Of a stretch of 64,000 nucleotides of DNA, positions 1 to 10,038 are shown in pieces; position 1 is the first letter of the stretch, and every line of letters starts with the position of its first letter. The notes beneath the pieces were generated by a model. It was not told the DNA's origin. It searched no databases and was given only the letters and a program-made list of their open reading frames with translations. Both the position numbers and the translations under genes were made by a program. The DNA comes from Agroathelia rolfsii (Eukaryota > Basidiomycota > Agaricomycetes > Amylocorticiales > Amylocorticiaceae), in assembly GCA_018343915.1 (NCBI GenBank), contig JABRWF010000001.1, positions 558,001 through 622,000 on the forward strand. The letters run 5' to 3'.

Positions 1-76
1 AATGACGAAGGAAACCGCGGGATGGGAACTAGGGAAGTTCCGGAGTAACTCCCTTGAGAAGGGGGTAATGTTATGA
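1..76 (+). pseudogene. 3' end of pol, gypsy element B-0 (partial)
   Basis: The window opens inside the last codons of a gypsy pol gene read in the frame starting at base 2. The predicted tail contains WELGKFRSNSLEKG and stops at TGA 74-76. The same tail ends the pol of B-1 at 19334, so this is the C-terminus after the chromodomain of a family B polyprotein. The purine run GAGAAGGGGG just before the LTR at 69 is the likely polypurine tract for plus-strand priming. The stop codon lies inside the LTR. The rest of the gene is outside the window, so intactness cannot be judged. Confidence 0.8.
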
Positions 77-1072
77 GTTGGACATTTTTCGCCTTTTCTT
101 TACGGACATGTACATATTTTTATTGTATTTTTACGATTTTTATTGACTAAGATACGGACGAAATACCTTGCAGGCGACATTTTGACGCGCGTGTGACTGG
201 CTGTGTTAGCCCCACGTGATAGGAGTGCTCGTGACAAGAGTATATTAGGAAGGCGGAGTCTAGATCATTCCTTTTCATCAAAAGGTCTAGACTCAGGAAC
301 CAGGGTCGTTCCGATCACTGTGCGATTACTAAGGAGTACTAGACTCATCACTCCGATCGGTTGCTCATTGGACTTAGGTACAAAGCACTGCCCCTGCATT
401 TTACATGTTCCTGCTTACGAACCCCGGCTGCGCACAGACCATCAAGGCTGCGCACAGGCCCTTTCATTTATGTATAAATACAAGCATGTAACCCTTACCT
501 GAACCTTAGCTTCGACCTTTTTGCCTTCAGGTAAGGGCACCCCACCTCTTGTACACTTACATAAAAGCTAATATATCTTTCGCCTTCAGGCTTATCCACG
601 TCCTAGCCCACCACCCTCTTCCCCTTTCCCCTCTATTTAGTGTAAGGCCTTAAGGGCATCTAAGTAGAATATGTAAGCTCTAGTACCAGAGAGCATAAGT
701 CGAACATAAGTCCTCAATATAAAGAGGCAATTGCGCGTGATAAAACCCTGTTCATTCAGGTGGAGGCAGAAACAAGTCCTCTTAGGCGTTAGTTGTAGTA
801 CGGAGGGCTAAGCCGCCTACTCCGAGTAAGAAAATCTTGAGGGCAACTATTTGACGCAAAGAGAGCACATGGGAAGCCCCTGGCTAGAGTACCAAACGCG
901 ATCCTAGCAAAGTAGGAGTCCTAAGGTTACTATTACAAAGGATAGCAACGGGAGCACGTACGCGCCTACTAAAAACCAGACATACATACGTGTAAAAGGG
1001 ACCTTACAGTCCACCCTCGTACCTTCAAGAGGGTTACGTCGTTTGGTTAAGTCAAGAGCGTAAGCCTTGACA
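69..1072 (+). repeat. Family B LTR, 3' LTR of B-0
   Basis: This LTR begins TGTTATGAGTTGG and ends CTTGACA, 1004 bp. It follows the polypurine tract of B-0 directly, so it is the 3' LTR. It contains the TATA box, the hairpin, the AGCTTCGACCT motif and the intron-like unit (GTAAGG to TTCAG) shared by all B LTRs. The sequence after it (from 1073) is the inside of a D LTR, so B-0 inserted into a D LTR. The partner target duplication lies left of the window. Confidence 0.9.
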
Positions 1073-1240
1073 CCGAGCTTCCGCTCCGGAACTCTTGAGG
1101 AGCTCCGCTCCTGAGTGCGGAGCTTCCGCATGTGTTGTATCTCCGCACGGCTGCCCGTCGGAGTTAGGGAAAAGGTCTCCCCCTACATATTCTACTTTTT
1201 CTATCTCTTGTCTCCGCGTTAGAACTAGTGCGGAGCTTTC

Positions 1241-3272
1241 TGTCAAGGCTTACGCGCTTGACTCTACCAAAAGACACAACCTGCTGTAAGGTATGCAGGC
1301 GGGCTGTAAAGCCGGGTTTTACATGTACTACTTGTTTGGTATATATTCAGACACCCACATACTCCCATTGCTACCTTTCGTAATAGTGCATGCTAAGCTT
1401 TACTTTGCTAGGATCATGGTTGGTACTCTAGCCAGAGGCTTCCCGTTTACTCTCTTCGCGTCAAATAAAGTTTATAATGCTTCTTACTGAGGATAGGTGG
1501 CTTAGCCCTCCGTGGTCTACGTAATGTCTGCTAGGACTTATTACTGCCTAGGCCTAAATGAATAGGGCTTGGATGTCACGCGCAACGCCTCTATGTATTG
1601 AGGACTTCACAACCTTATGCCTTCTTATAACAAGGCTACGTGTACTCTTACTAAGATACCCTTGAGGCTTTACACTTAATAAGATGGTGGAAATAAAAGA
1701 AGGAGGGGGGGTGTGGGCTAGGACTTGTATAAGCCTAAAGGCGAGATATATATTAGTTATTTTATGTGAGTGTACAAGAGAGGGGTGCCCTTACCTGAAG
1801 GCGAGAAGGTCAAAGCTAAGGTTCAGGTAAGGGCTACAAGCTTGTATTTATACACAAAATGAAGGGCCCGTGTGCAGCCTTGATGGTCTGTGCGCAGTAG
1901 GGTTCGTAAGCGGAAATGACTAGAATGCAGAGGCAGTGCTTTGTTCCTAAGTCCGATGAGCAACCGATCGGAATAATGAGTCTAGTACTCCTTAGTAATC
2001 GCACAGTGATCGGAAAGACCCTGGTTCCTGAGTCTAGACCTTTTGATGAAAAGGAATGATCTAGACTCCGCCTTCCTAATATACTCTTGTCACAAGCACT
2101 CCTGTCACGTGGGGCTAACACAGCCAGTCACACGTACGTCAAGATGTTGCCTGCAAGGTATTTCGTCCGTATCTCAGTCAAATATGTCAAGGCTTATGCA
2201 CTTGACTATACCAAAAGACACAACCTGCTTAGTAAGCTTGCAGGCGGGCTGTAACGCCGGGTTTTACGTGCACTACTTGTTTGGTATTTGTGTACGAACA
2301 CCCACGTGCTCCCGTTGCTGCCTTTTGTAATAGTATATCCTTATCCCCTACTTTGCTAGGATTGCGTTCGGTACTCTAGACATAGTGTCTTCCCGTGTGC
2401 TCTCTTTGCGTCAAATAGGTTATGCAGATATTTCTTACTGAGGACAGGCGGCTTAGCCCACCGTGGTCACCAATGTTCGCAGGGACTTGTTACTGCCCTG
2501 GCCTAAACGAATAGGACTTGATCACGCGTATGCCCTCTGATATATTAGGGACTTTATGCACTTAATTGCCTCCTTGTAACGAGGCTTCTCTACGCTTACT
2601 AAGTTGCCCTATAGGCCTTACACTTAATAAGAAAAGGGGAAGAGAGAGAGAGAGGGGTTGGGCTAGGATGTATGTAAGCCTGAAGGCGAAATATATTAGT
2701 TTTATGTAAGTGAACAAGAGAGGAGGCACCCTTACCTGAAGGCAAAAAGGTCGAAGCTAAGGTTCAGGTAAGGGCTACATGCTTGTATTTATACATAAAA
2801 TGAAGGGCCCGTGCGCAGCCTCGATGGTCTGTGCGCAACGGGGTTCGTAAGCGGAAATGACTAGAATGCAGGGGCAGTGCTTTGTTCCTAAGTCCGATGA
2901 GCAACCGATCGGAATGATGAGTCTAGTACTCCTTAGTAATCGCACAGTGATTGGAACGACCCTGGTTCCTGAGTCTAGACCTTTTGATGAAAAGGAATGG
3001 CCTAGACTCCTCCTTCCTAATATACTCTTGTCACGAGCACTCCTGTCACATGGGGCTAACACAGCCAGTCACACGCGCGTCAAGATGTTGCCTGCAAGGT
3101 ATTTTGTCTATATCTTAATAAATAAAAATCGTAAAAATACAAGAAAAATATGTACATGTTCGTAAGAAAACGGCAAAAAATATCCAACTTATCACAAAAT
3201 AAAATCGTAAAAATACAATAAAAATATGTACATGTCCGTAAGAAAAAGGCGAAAAATGTCCAACTTATAACA
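1241..3272 (-). repeat. Solo B LTR, target duplication CTTTC
   Basis: A reverse-oriented B LTR (reads TGTCAAGG to ATAACA on the plus strand) made of 1241-2184 and 3202-3272, about 1015 bp once the inner insertion is removed. CTTTC at 1236-1240 and again at 3273-3277 is a 5-bp target-site duplication. No internal gag or pol is left, so this is a solo LTR formed by LTR-LTR recombination. Confidence 0.92.
2185..3196 (-). repeat. Solo B LTR nested in a B LTR, target duplication AAATA
   Basis: A second reverse B LTR, 1012 bp, inserted close to the outer end of the first. AAATA at 2180-2184 and 3197-3201 is the target duplication. It carries a GA-rich run near 2648. The outermost bases read ATCACA rather than ATAACA, a small terminal change. 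Confidence 0.92.
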
Positions 3273-3700
3273 CTTTCGTAGTAGTATAAGTAGTTGATGT
3301 AACTTGTCCTGAAAGGCCAGCTTTGACCTCTTCGCCTTCAGGCAAGTATTTAGCATTTGTATTCCTCTTAGAATTACTCAATCAACTTCGCCTTCAGGGT
3401 TCATTAACCTCCGGGCCTAGCCCAGCGTCTTAGCGTACTTCTCATCTCACTTAGTAGTGTGAAATTCCCTAGATTATTTAGTTAGGATGCATGACGCGTG
3501 AATCGGAACCTCCGGAGTCTCCGCTCTCCTCCAGCTTAAGTCTCCGGAAGCTTCGTAAGACATAAGCAGAGTACCCTTACCCCCCCCCAATAGATATAGG
3601 GGTTTGTGTAGTGTGGGAAAACTTGAGTCTTAGGTACTTTGCTAAGTGTTAGGAGCTTATTTTTGATTATCTCCGCATAGTCAAGAGTGATTCCTTGACA

Positions 3701-3981
3701 CAGGAGAAGGGGGAACCAAGGTCGAGATAGCAGGGGTTGGGGCAGGTTGGACTGAAGCAGATACTAAGGCTTGTCCTGGTGGTGCAAATAACCTAGGTTT
3801 ATAACCGAGGAGGGGGCAGCAACACTTTGGATGTCCCAGTTGCCCACAGTGGAAGCACTATGCTTTTGACCAATCCCTAGGTGGGAACGATGGTCTTCCC
3901 TGGTAAGAGGGTTGACTGGTCTGGGGCACAACTGTCTGAGCTGCATTAATTGAGATGGGGTTACTGGCGGTACCAGCTACA
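3701..3981 (-). pseudogene. B-2 gag fragment with zinc knuckle
   Basis: Read on the minus strand this is the C-terminal part of family B Gag: a VAG-NPI-INAAQ stretch, then DWSKA, then a CX2CX4HX4C zinc knuckle (CFHCGQLGHPKCCC). The codon before the knuckle is TAG where B-1 has CAG. A zinc knuckle binds retrotransposon RNA in the virus-like particle. The fragment is bounded by a D LTR on the left and the A-1 5' LTR on the right. CTACA at 3977-3981 is the reverse complement of TGTAG at 22518-22522, where the preceding part of the same gag stops. It is therefore a displaced continuation of the gag at 20590-22522. Confidence 0.82.
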
Positions 3982-4441
3982 TGTCATGAGTTGGAAAATA
4001 TGGACAGAATTTTTGCAAATTATTTAATTTTTATTGGAACTATTTTTACGAATTTTTGTCTCCTTTTATCTTTTTCTTTTATTACCCTTAGGGCGTGGAC
4101 TGTAGGCAGTGAACGGTCAGATGATTGGCCCTCATATGACTAAGCCGCATGCTACAGGAGTAATCGTGAGTTGTGCGTTTCCTGTTCACCATTCCGCACA
4201 ACTCCGGAGTACAAACCTCCGACCACTGACCAATTCCTAACGGATACTGGTTTCGTTACACACCTCCGAGCTTCCGCTCCCGAGCTCCTGTGGAGCTCCG
4301 CTCCTGAGCGCGGAACCTCCGGAAGTGTTGTATCTCCACACGGCTGCCCGTCGGAGTTAGGGAAAAGGTCTTCCCCTGCATAATCTACTTCCTCTATTCT
4401 TTGCCTCCGCAGCGGAACTAGTGCGGAGCTTCCGCAAGTAG

Positions 4442-4486
4442 TATAAGTAGTCTATGTAACTTGTCCTGAAAGGCCAGCTTTGACCT
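4442..4486 (+). promoter_or_regulatory. A-1 LTR core promoter and self-primer
   Basis: TATAAGTA at 4442-4449 lies 34 bp upstream of AGCTTTGACCT (4476-4486). That 11-mer is the exact reverse complement of AGGTCAAAGCT just downstream of the LTR. In Tf1-type self-priming the first bases of the transcript pair with the primer-binding site. The TATA spacing fits a transcript starting at this 11-mer. The start site itself is inferred. Confidence 0.7.
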
Positions 4487-4504
4487 CTTCGCCTTCAGGC
4501 AAGT
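4459..4504 (+). other. Conserved LTR hairpin around the self-primer
   Basis: ACTTGTCCTGAA pairs with TTCAGGCAAGT, with one bulged T, and GGC pairs with GCC further in. The self-primer AGCTTTGACCT lies in the loop. The 3' arm includes the GCAAGT that looks like a 5' splice site. The same fold is present in the B, C and D LTRs and, less exactly, in LTR-E. Confidence 0.65.
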
Positions 4505-4557
4505 ATTATATGTTTGTATTTCTCTTATAGTATTACTCAATGAAACTTCGCCTTCAG
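4499..4557 (+). other. Intron-like unit in the A-1 LTR leader
   Basis: CAG|GCAAGTATT opens and CGCCTTCAG closes a 59 bp unit, with TTACTCAAT as a possible branch site. GC-AG introns with AAGT after the GC are a known minor class. The copies in B use GT and have TACTAAT branch sites. The unit is bordered by a direct repeat of CGCCTTCAGG. Splicing is not shown. Confidence 0.45.
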
Positions 4558-4813
4558 GGTTCATTCCACAGGGCCTAGCCCGTCTCAGCTATAGCCTACA
4601 CTCATACCGGAGGTGGTGGAAATCCCCTCAAGTAAGTTACAAAGTTTGTCGGAATAAGAGTTGGAGCCTCGCACATAAGTACGGAAGAGTACCCGGTGTC
4701 GCCCTTCAATAAATTAGGGGACATATCTGTGGGAAAACCTTATTTGTGCAGTACTTAGATTTTAGTGTTAGTAGTATACACTTTGCATAGTCAAGGAGTG
4801 TACCCTTGACATT

Positions 4814-4824
4814 AGGTCAAAGCT
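4814..4824 (+). promoter_or_regulatory. A-1 primer-binding site (self-priming type)
   Basis: AGGTCAAAGCT, two bases after the LTR end. It does not begin with the TGG expected for pairing to a mature tRNA 3' end. It is perfectly complementary to the LTR self-primer at 4476-4486. Confidence 0.75.
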
Positions 4825-4826
4825 AC

Positions 4827-5256
4827 TAGGTTTCCCTTGGACTCTGGCGGTCCAAGAAGGCGGCGATTAGCGATCCCGCACGAAGAGCATATTTTTAGAA
4901 ACGGACATTTTCAACTACTCTAAGTACGCTTTGAACGGTTTCGGGAAGCAATTGTGTGACTCCCCAGAGTTCATTTACAACCCCGTCTAGACAATAGAAC
5001 AGGGGAACGATAACCCCAGAACTACCGGCTATATCCGAAGCGGAATAAGGGTCTAATACACCCTCCGTTCTAGGAGTCCCTTGTGGGGATTAAAACTGCA
5101 TTGCGCATTTAAAGAATATTTTTCGATATATAGATTTTTGAGTGATTACTATACGGCCAAGCTCTAGGCCCAGAAAGAAGAAGAAAAATCCCGCTCTCCG
5201 CATTGGAATCTGGAGCCTCCGGAGACAAAGAAGAACGACAAAGGGCTCAAACTTTT
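4827..5256 (+). other. A-1 untranslated leader
   Basis: About 430 bp between the primer-binding site and the gag ATG. No coding sequence is seen. The same leader is found in reverse at 29055-29487 (A-2). It is likely to hold packaging signals, but none can be identified. Confidence 0.6.
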
Positions 5257-6537
5257 ATGTCCTCAGAGGACAACAATAACTACTTGGAGGATTCCAGTTC
5301 TCACACCGGCGAAGGTAGCAAAACTTCCCAACAAACGCAAATAGAATTGTCCAGCATTGAGCCTAGCTCCACTCCCAACCCCCCAAATACCGAAATGTCT
5401 GGAAGACGTGGTGGAGCTAGTACTCCAGTAAACCTCACACTACTCACCATGGAGGAGACACTCCGAATTTTTAACTCCCTAGAGCAGAGTACTGCGACAC
5501 TCACAAGGATGCTGCTCAAAGTCAAAAGGAATCAAGACAGACTGACGGATATAGTCGAAAACTCCGCTCAGTAAACCTCCACTCCGCGAGTAGTAGCCGC
5601 AAGTAAGGAAATCGGAGATAAGCCTGAGAAATTCACTGGTGATTGGACCAAGTACAGGTCCTTCATTGTAGGTTTCGAGAATTATCTGGCGCTCAACCCA
5701 GAGGTTTTCAATTCAGAGCTGAGAAAGGGCCGCCTGCTCCTAGGACTATTGGAAGGAGCTCCGAGAGCATGGGCAGAGAAGTTCCATGAGCAAATAAAGG
5801 CTAAGTCCTTCAAATTTGAAGACTTCTACAAGCCATTCAAGGCCTTGTATGGAGCCAGGGACTTTGGCAGACATGCACTGCAGTAGCTCAAGAACCTTCA
5901 GCAGCGTTCCCAGTCCATGCAAGACTACGCCAGCAAGTTCTACTCTCTGGTGGCCCAGACTAAGTTGTCGGAGGAGGATCAGCAGGTTTGCTTTTTTGAC
6001 GGGCTCCACTCAAGAATACGCGGAGTGATCGGAGGATACAGCAAAGATTGCAAGGACTCCTTGGAGCATCTAGTGGAAGCGGCAATCGATGCGGAAGAAG
6101 GCCTTAGGTCCGTAGGACTTTGGCGCAATAACTGAAGTCCTTCCGGAAATGGCCAGAGCAGCAGCGGAACCTCCACTAATCCCATAGTCATCAATGCAGG
6201 TCTAATGCCAGGTCCTCCGCACTCCGCAGGCTTTCCGCAACAGCCCCGTCCATAAAGGGACATGTCTTCAGTGCAATGCTTCAACTGCCAGCAATACGGA
6301 CATTTTGCAATAGATTGTACCAATCCTAAGGTGACCCGCCACCAGGCAGCACAAGTAGGAATCAACCCTCTAAAGCCTCCGCCCCAAAATCCTGCAAGGA
6401 TTCAAGCATCTTTCACTACTCAGACATCTACCGGAGCGGATGGAAACAGCTTGGCGCTGACTACGGAAGACTTGCAAAAAATGGTTGAAGATCAAGCACT
6501 AGCCTTTGTAGCACTTAAAGACCGGCTGGGTTTTTAA
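5257..6537 (+). pseudogene. A-1 gag, broken by nonsense codons
   Basis: Gag of family A, the structural protein of the cytoplasmic virus-like particle. I start it at the ATG of MSSEDNNN (5257), matching the intact gag of A-2; longer upstream reading has no family match. The order is an acidic, Ser-rich N-terminus, a helical segment with MEETLRIFNSLEQ, the gag core (KPEKFTGDWTKYRSF onwards), and a zinc knuckle CFNCQQYGHFAIDC (CX2CX4HX4C). There are four in-frame stops relative to A-2: TAA at 5572, TAG near 5887, TGA near 6134 and TAA near 6253. Each is explained by C-to-T or G-to-A changes, so the gene is dead by transition decay rather than by indels. Confidence 0.88.
6528..6534 (+). promoter_or_regulatory. 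-1 frameshift heptamer, A-1 gag/pol
   Basis: GGGTTTT in the gag frame (G GGT TTT) followed directly by the gag stop TAA. Pol resumes in the -1 frame. The same heptamer is at this place in families A, B, C and D. Confidence 0.75.
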
Positions 6538-7781
6538 GAGGGTCAGAAGAAAGGGCCATTCTGGCTGACCCATATATTCAAAATAGATTGTCTTCTTTTT
6601 CATCATGTAATTCTACCTCTATTTCTATCTTTTCTTCTGTCTCAGGTGCAAATAGACAGCACCTGCATATACCAATTATGTTCCATGGACTTTTCTCATC
6701 TCTTTCTACCTCAGCTATGATTGACTCCGGTGCCTCTTCATCTTTCGTGCATGAAAACTTTGTAAAGAAAAACAAAATTCATGTACAAACCTTACCTAAA
6801 CCTATTTCCGTGTACAATATAGACAATTCTGCAAACAAGTCCGGCTTGATCACACATATAGCTGTATTGAATACTACGATCGGAGATGTTAAAAAGTGCC
6901 TTCCGTTCTTAGTCACAGACATTGGGCCAGAGGACGTCATACTCGGAATTGACTGGTTGCGGTTAGAGAACCCAGTCATTAATTGGAAACAGGCAGATGT
7001 AAAGTTGGACTCAGATGCTAGGATATCTGCAGCAGCGGAGCTCCGCTCGCTTCCGGAATGGGCAAAGGAGTACAGCACGGTTTTCTCCAAGGAGGATTCG
7101 TTCTGCCTTCCCATAAGAAAGCCATAGGATCACAAGATTCTCCTGAAGGAAGGAGCCAATCTTAAAAGGAGTAAGGCATACCCATTGTCACCTAAAGAGT
7201 CTGAGGCACTTGACGAATACCTGAAAGAAAATCTCATGAAGAAATATATCCGGAAGTCAGAAAGTCCGATCGCTGCTCCAATGTTTTTTGTTCCTAAAAA
7301 GAACGGTACCCTCCGACCAGTTCAAGACTATCGGAAGCTAAATGCGGAGACAATCAAAAATGCCTACCCACTTCCACTCATCTCCGAACTACAGGACAAG
7401 ATGACTCGATTCCGGACTTTTGCAAAGATTGATCTCCATTGGGGTTTCAATAATATTCGCATAATGTTATGAGTTGGACATTTTTTGCCGTTTCTTTATG
7501 AACATGTACATATTTTTATTGTATTTTTACGATTTTTATTCATTGAGATAGGGATGAAATACCTTGCAGGCGACATCTTGACGCGCGTGTGACTGGCTGT
7601 GTTAGCCCCACGTGACAGGAGTGCTCATGACAAGAGTATATTAGGAAGGCGGAGTCTAGATCATTCCTTTTCATCAAAAGGTCTAGACTCAGGAACCAGG
7701 GTCGTTCCGATCACTGTGCGATTACTAAGGAGTACTAGACTCATCACTCCAATCAGTTGCTCATCGGACTTAGTCACAAAG

Positions 7782-8746
7782 TGTTACGAGTCGCTCGTTG
7801 TATTATAATTTTATTTTGAATTTTTCAATATTTTTCTGAATTTTTCCCGATTTTTCTCTATTTTTTGATGTACATATTGTATATTACGTAAACGCACATT
7901 CTGATGACTAAGCAAGTCATGTGACCAGTTGACCATGTGACTGGCCATCATGTGACCACTTGTCATGTGACATATTATGTAAGCAGAGTCTAGAGCATGG
8001 GTCCGGATCATGACACCACTGTAAACTCACTATAACTAATAATGGCGCAATATCACGCCATACTTAGCAGTACTGCGCACAGACCAGGTAGAATTAGTAT
8101 ATAACCCTGTAGTGCCTCTACCTGAAGACCTCAGATTCGTTCTCTTCATCTTCAGATAAGTACAGTAGTGCTATGTATTAGGTAAAAACTAACATAATAA
8201 AAACTTTGTCTTCAGAGCCCATAACCTCTATAGGCTACTAGAGCCTGTCTCCTCCCTCTCTCTCTCTCTCCTCCCCAAATCCTCTCTGCTGTGTGCTAGG
8301 AGGTAGCAAGTGTGCTCTGTGCTGCTTGTTGTTTAAAGGTAGCTTAGTGCTCCTTTACGTTAGAACGCATAAGACAGGTCCAGCCCTTTGGGTGACCACT
8401 TGCGTCTCTGTAAACAAAAACATTGTGCTCAGTGCACCTAAGGGAATAAAGGCATTGCCCTGCATTCCTTGTGGTTAAGATACATTGCACGCCTAACAGC
8501 ATACACAAGATAGTTTGTGTTCTGCGTATAGACCTCGCTTGAAAGTCTTGTAGACTTAGAGTAAAGCTTGGTGATACAAAGACTCGAGCTTGCGTGATAG
8601 TTGTGACAGCACAAGGAAGTGTACACCCGCGCGTCCCTAGCCTTGGGAGTTGTAAAATAGCCGTTACTTGGCTACCCCGTACCTTTGAGGGGTTAACGTA
8701 GGCTTAGGTTGAGTTTTGGTGACAAGAGTCAGGTGTGCTCTTGACA
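7782..8746 (+). repeat. Solo LTR-E, target duplication CAAAG
   Basis: A 965 bp LTR of a family seen nowhere else in the window, from TGTTACGAGTCGC to CTCTTGACA. CAAAG at 7777-7781 and 8747-8751 flanks it. It has a TATATAA box near 8080, a degenerate form of the shared hairpin (CCTGAAGA with TCTTCAG), and an intron-like unit with an AACTAAC branch site. A CT run lies near 8255. No internal region is present. Confidence 0.88.
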
Positions 8747-9029
8747 CAAAGCACTGCCCCTGCATTTTTACATGTTCCTGTTTACAAACCCCAGCTGCAC
8801 ACAGACTAACAAGGCTGCGCACGGGCCCTTTCATTTATGTATAAATACAAGCATGTAACCCTTACCTGAACCTTAGCTTCAACCTTCTTGCCTTCAGGTA
8901 AGGGCACCCCCCCTTGTACTTACCACATATTACTAATATATTATCTTGCCTTCAGGCTTGTTCATCTTAGCCCACACCCTATCCTCTCACCCTCCTATTT
9001 AGTATAAGGCCTCAAAGGCATCTAAGTAG

Positions 9030-10038
9030 TGTTATGAGTTGGATATTTTTCGCCTTTTTCTTACGAACATGTATATATTTTTATTGTATTTTTACGATTT
9101 TTATTGACTGAGATACGGACGAAATACCTTGCAGGTGATATCTTGACAAGTGTGTGACTAGCTGTATTAGCCCCACATGACAGGAGTACTCGTGACAAGA
9201 GTATATTAGGAAGGCAGAGTCTAGATCATTCCTTTTCATCAAAAGGTCTAGACTCAGGAACCAGGGACGTTCCAATCACTGTGCAATTACTAAGGAGTAC
9301 TAGACTCATCATTCCGATCAGTTGCTCATCGGACTTAGGCACAAAGCACTGCCCCTGCATTCTAGTCATTTCTGCTTACGAACCCTGCTGCGCACAGACC
9401 ATCAAGGCTGCGCACGGGCCCTTCATTTTATGTATAAATACAAGCCTGTAGCCCTTACCTGAACCTTAGCTTCGACCTTCTCGCCTTCAGGTAAGGGCAC
9501 CCCCCCTCTTGTACACTTACATAAATAACTAATATACTTCTCGCCTTCAGGCTTGTTTGCCCTAGCCCACATCACTCTCCCCCTTTCCTCTTATTAAGTG
9601 TAAGGCCTTTTAGGGCATCTTAGTAAGCGTTCCCATAAGCCTTGTTACAAGAAGGTAATAAGTCATAAGTCCCCAATACATAAGGGGCTCTGCGTGTGAT
9701 ATTAAACCCAGTTCATTCTGGTCAAGGCAGTAATAAGACCTTGCAGGGATATCGTAGACCACGGTGGGCTAAGCCGCCTGTCTCAAGTAAGAAGTACTAT
9801 ATATAAGCTATTTGACGCAAAGCGAGTACACGGGAAGACATTGAGTCTAGAGTACCAAACACGAGCCTAGCAAAGTAGCATATAGAAGTACCCTATTATA
9901 AAGAGCAGCAACGGGAGCACGTGGGTCCCTGAGAAACATCTGACCAAGTCACACACATAAAACCCGGCTTTACAGCCCGCCTCCGTACCTTACAGGGGGT
10001 TGTGTTTGTCAGATTAGTCAAGAGCGCAAGCCTTGACA
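9030..10038 (+). repeat. Solo B LTR nested in a B LTR, target duplication AGTAG
   Basis: A 1009 bp B LTR in the same orientation as its host LTR. AGTAG at 9025-9029 and 10039-10043 is the target duplication. It keeps the TATAAATAC box and the AGCTTCGACCT motif. Confidence 0.92.

Larger units (their letters stand above)
1073..3700 (+). repeat. Family D LTR (right part), interrupted by B LTRs
   Basis: 1073-1240 and 3278-3700 join into the right part of a D LTR. The match is the segment GAGCTTCCGCTCC, the TATAAGTAG box, AGCTTTGACCT, two CGCCTTCAGG copies and the terminal CTTGACA. Its left part is cut off by B-0, and its 5' boundary is outside the window. It appears to sit in B-2 gag, which resumes at 3701 on the minus strand. 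Whether it is solo or part of a longer D element cannot be told here. Confidence 0.8.
3982..4811 (+). repeat. A-1 5' LTR
   Basis: An 830 bp family A LTR running from TGTCATGAGTTGG to CCCTTGACA, followed at once by the primer-binding site. Its right half matches the LTR at 22523-23352 better than the one at 29501-30331 (for example GTGGAAATCC with CTCAAGTAAGTTAC). The flanking CTACA pairs with TGTAG beside 22523. Both lines of evidence say those two LTRs were once the ends of one insertion. Confidence 0.92.

Noticed and set aside
203..502. Recurring open frame of about 95 codons beginning MLAPRDRS, seen near 203, 1834, 2775, 7599, 12117 and 31418
   Set aside because: It lies in the same place in every B LTR, on either strand as the LTR is oriented. 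It overlaps the promoter region, breaks in several copies and has no recognisable domain. Its recurrence is explained by LTR identity alone.
4171..4383. Recurring open frame of about 70 codons starting MCVSCSPFRTTPEY
   Set aside because: It is present in all A and D LTRs upstream of the TATA box. It has no start context or domain, and its conservation is no better than the surrounding LTR.
4491..4558. Regularly repeated CGCCTTCAGG, considered as a CRISPR-like or regulatory array
   Set aside because: Only two copies occur per LTR, about 60 bp apart, and the spacer is the same in all copies of a family. The hairpin and intron-like explanations fit better.
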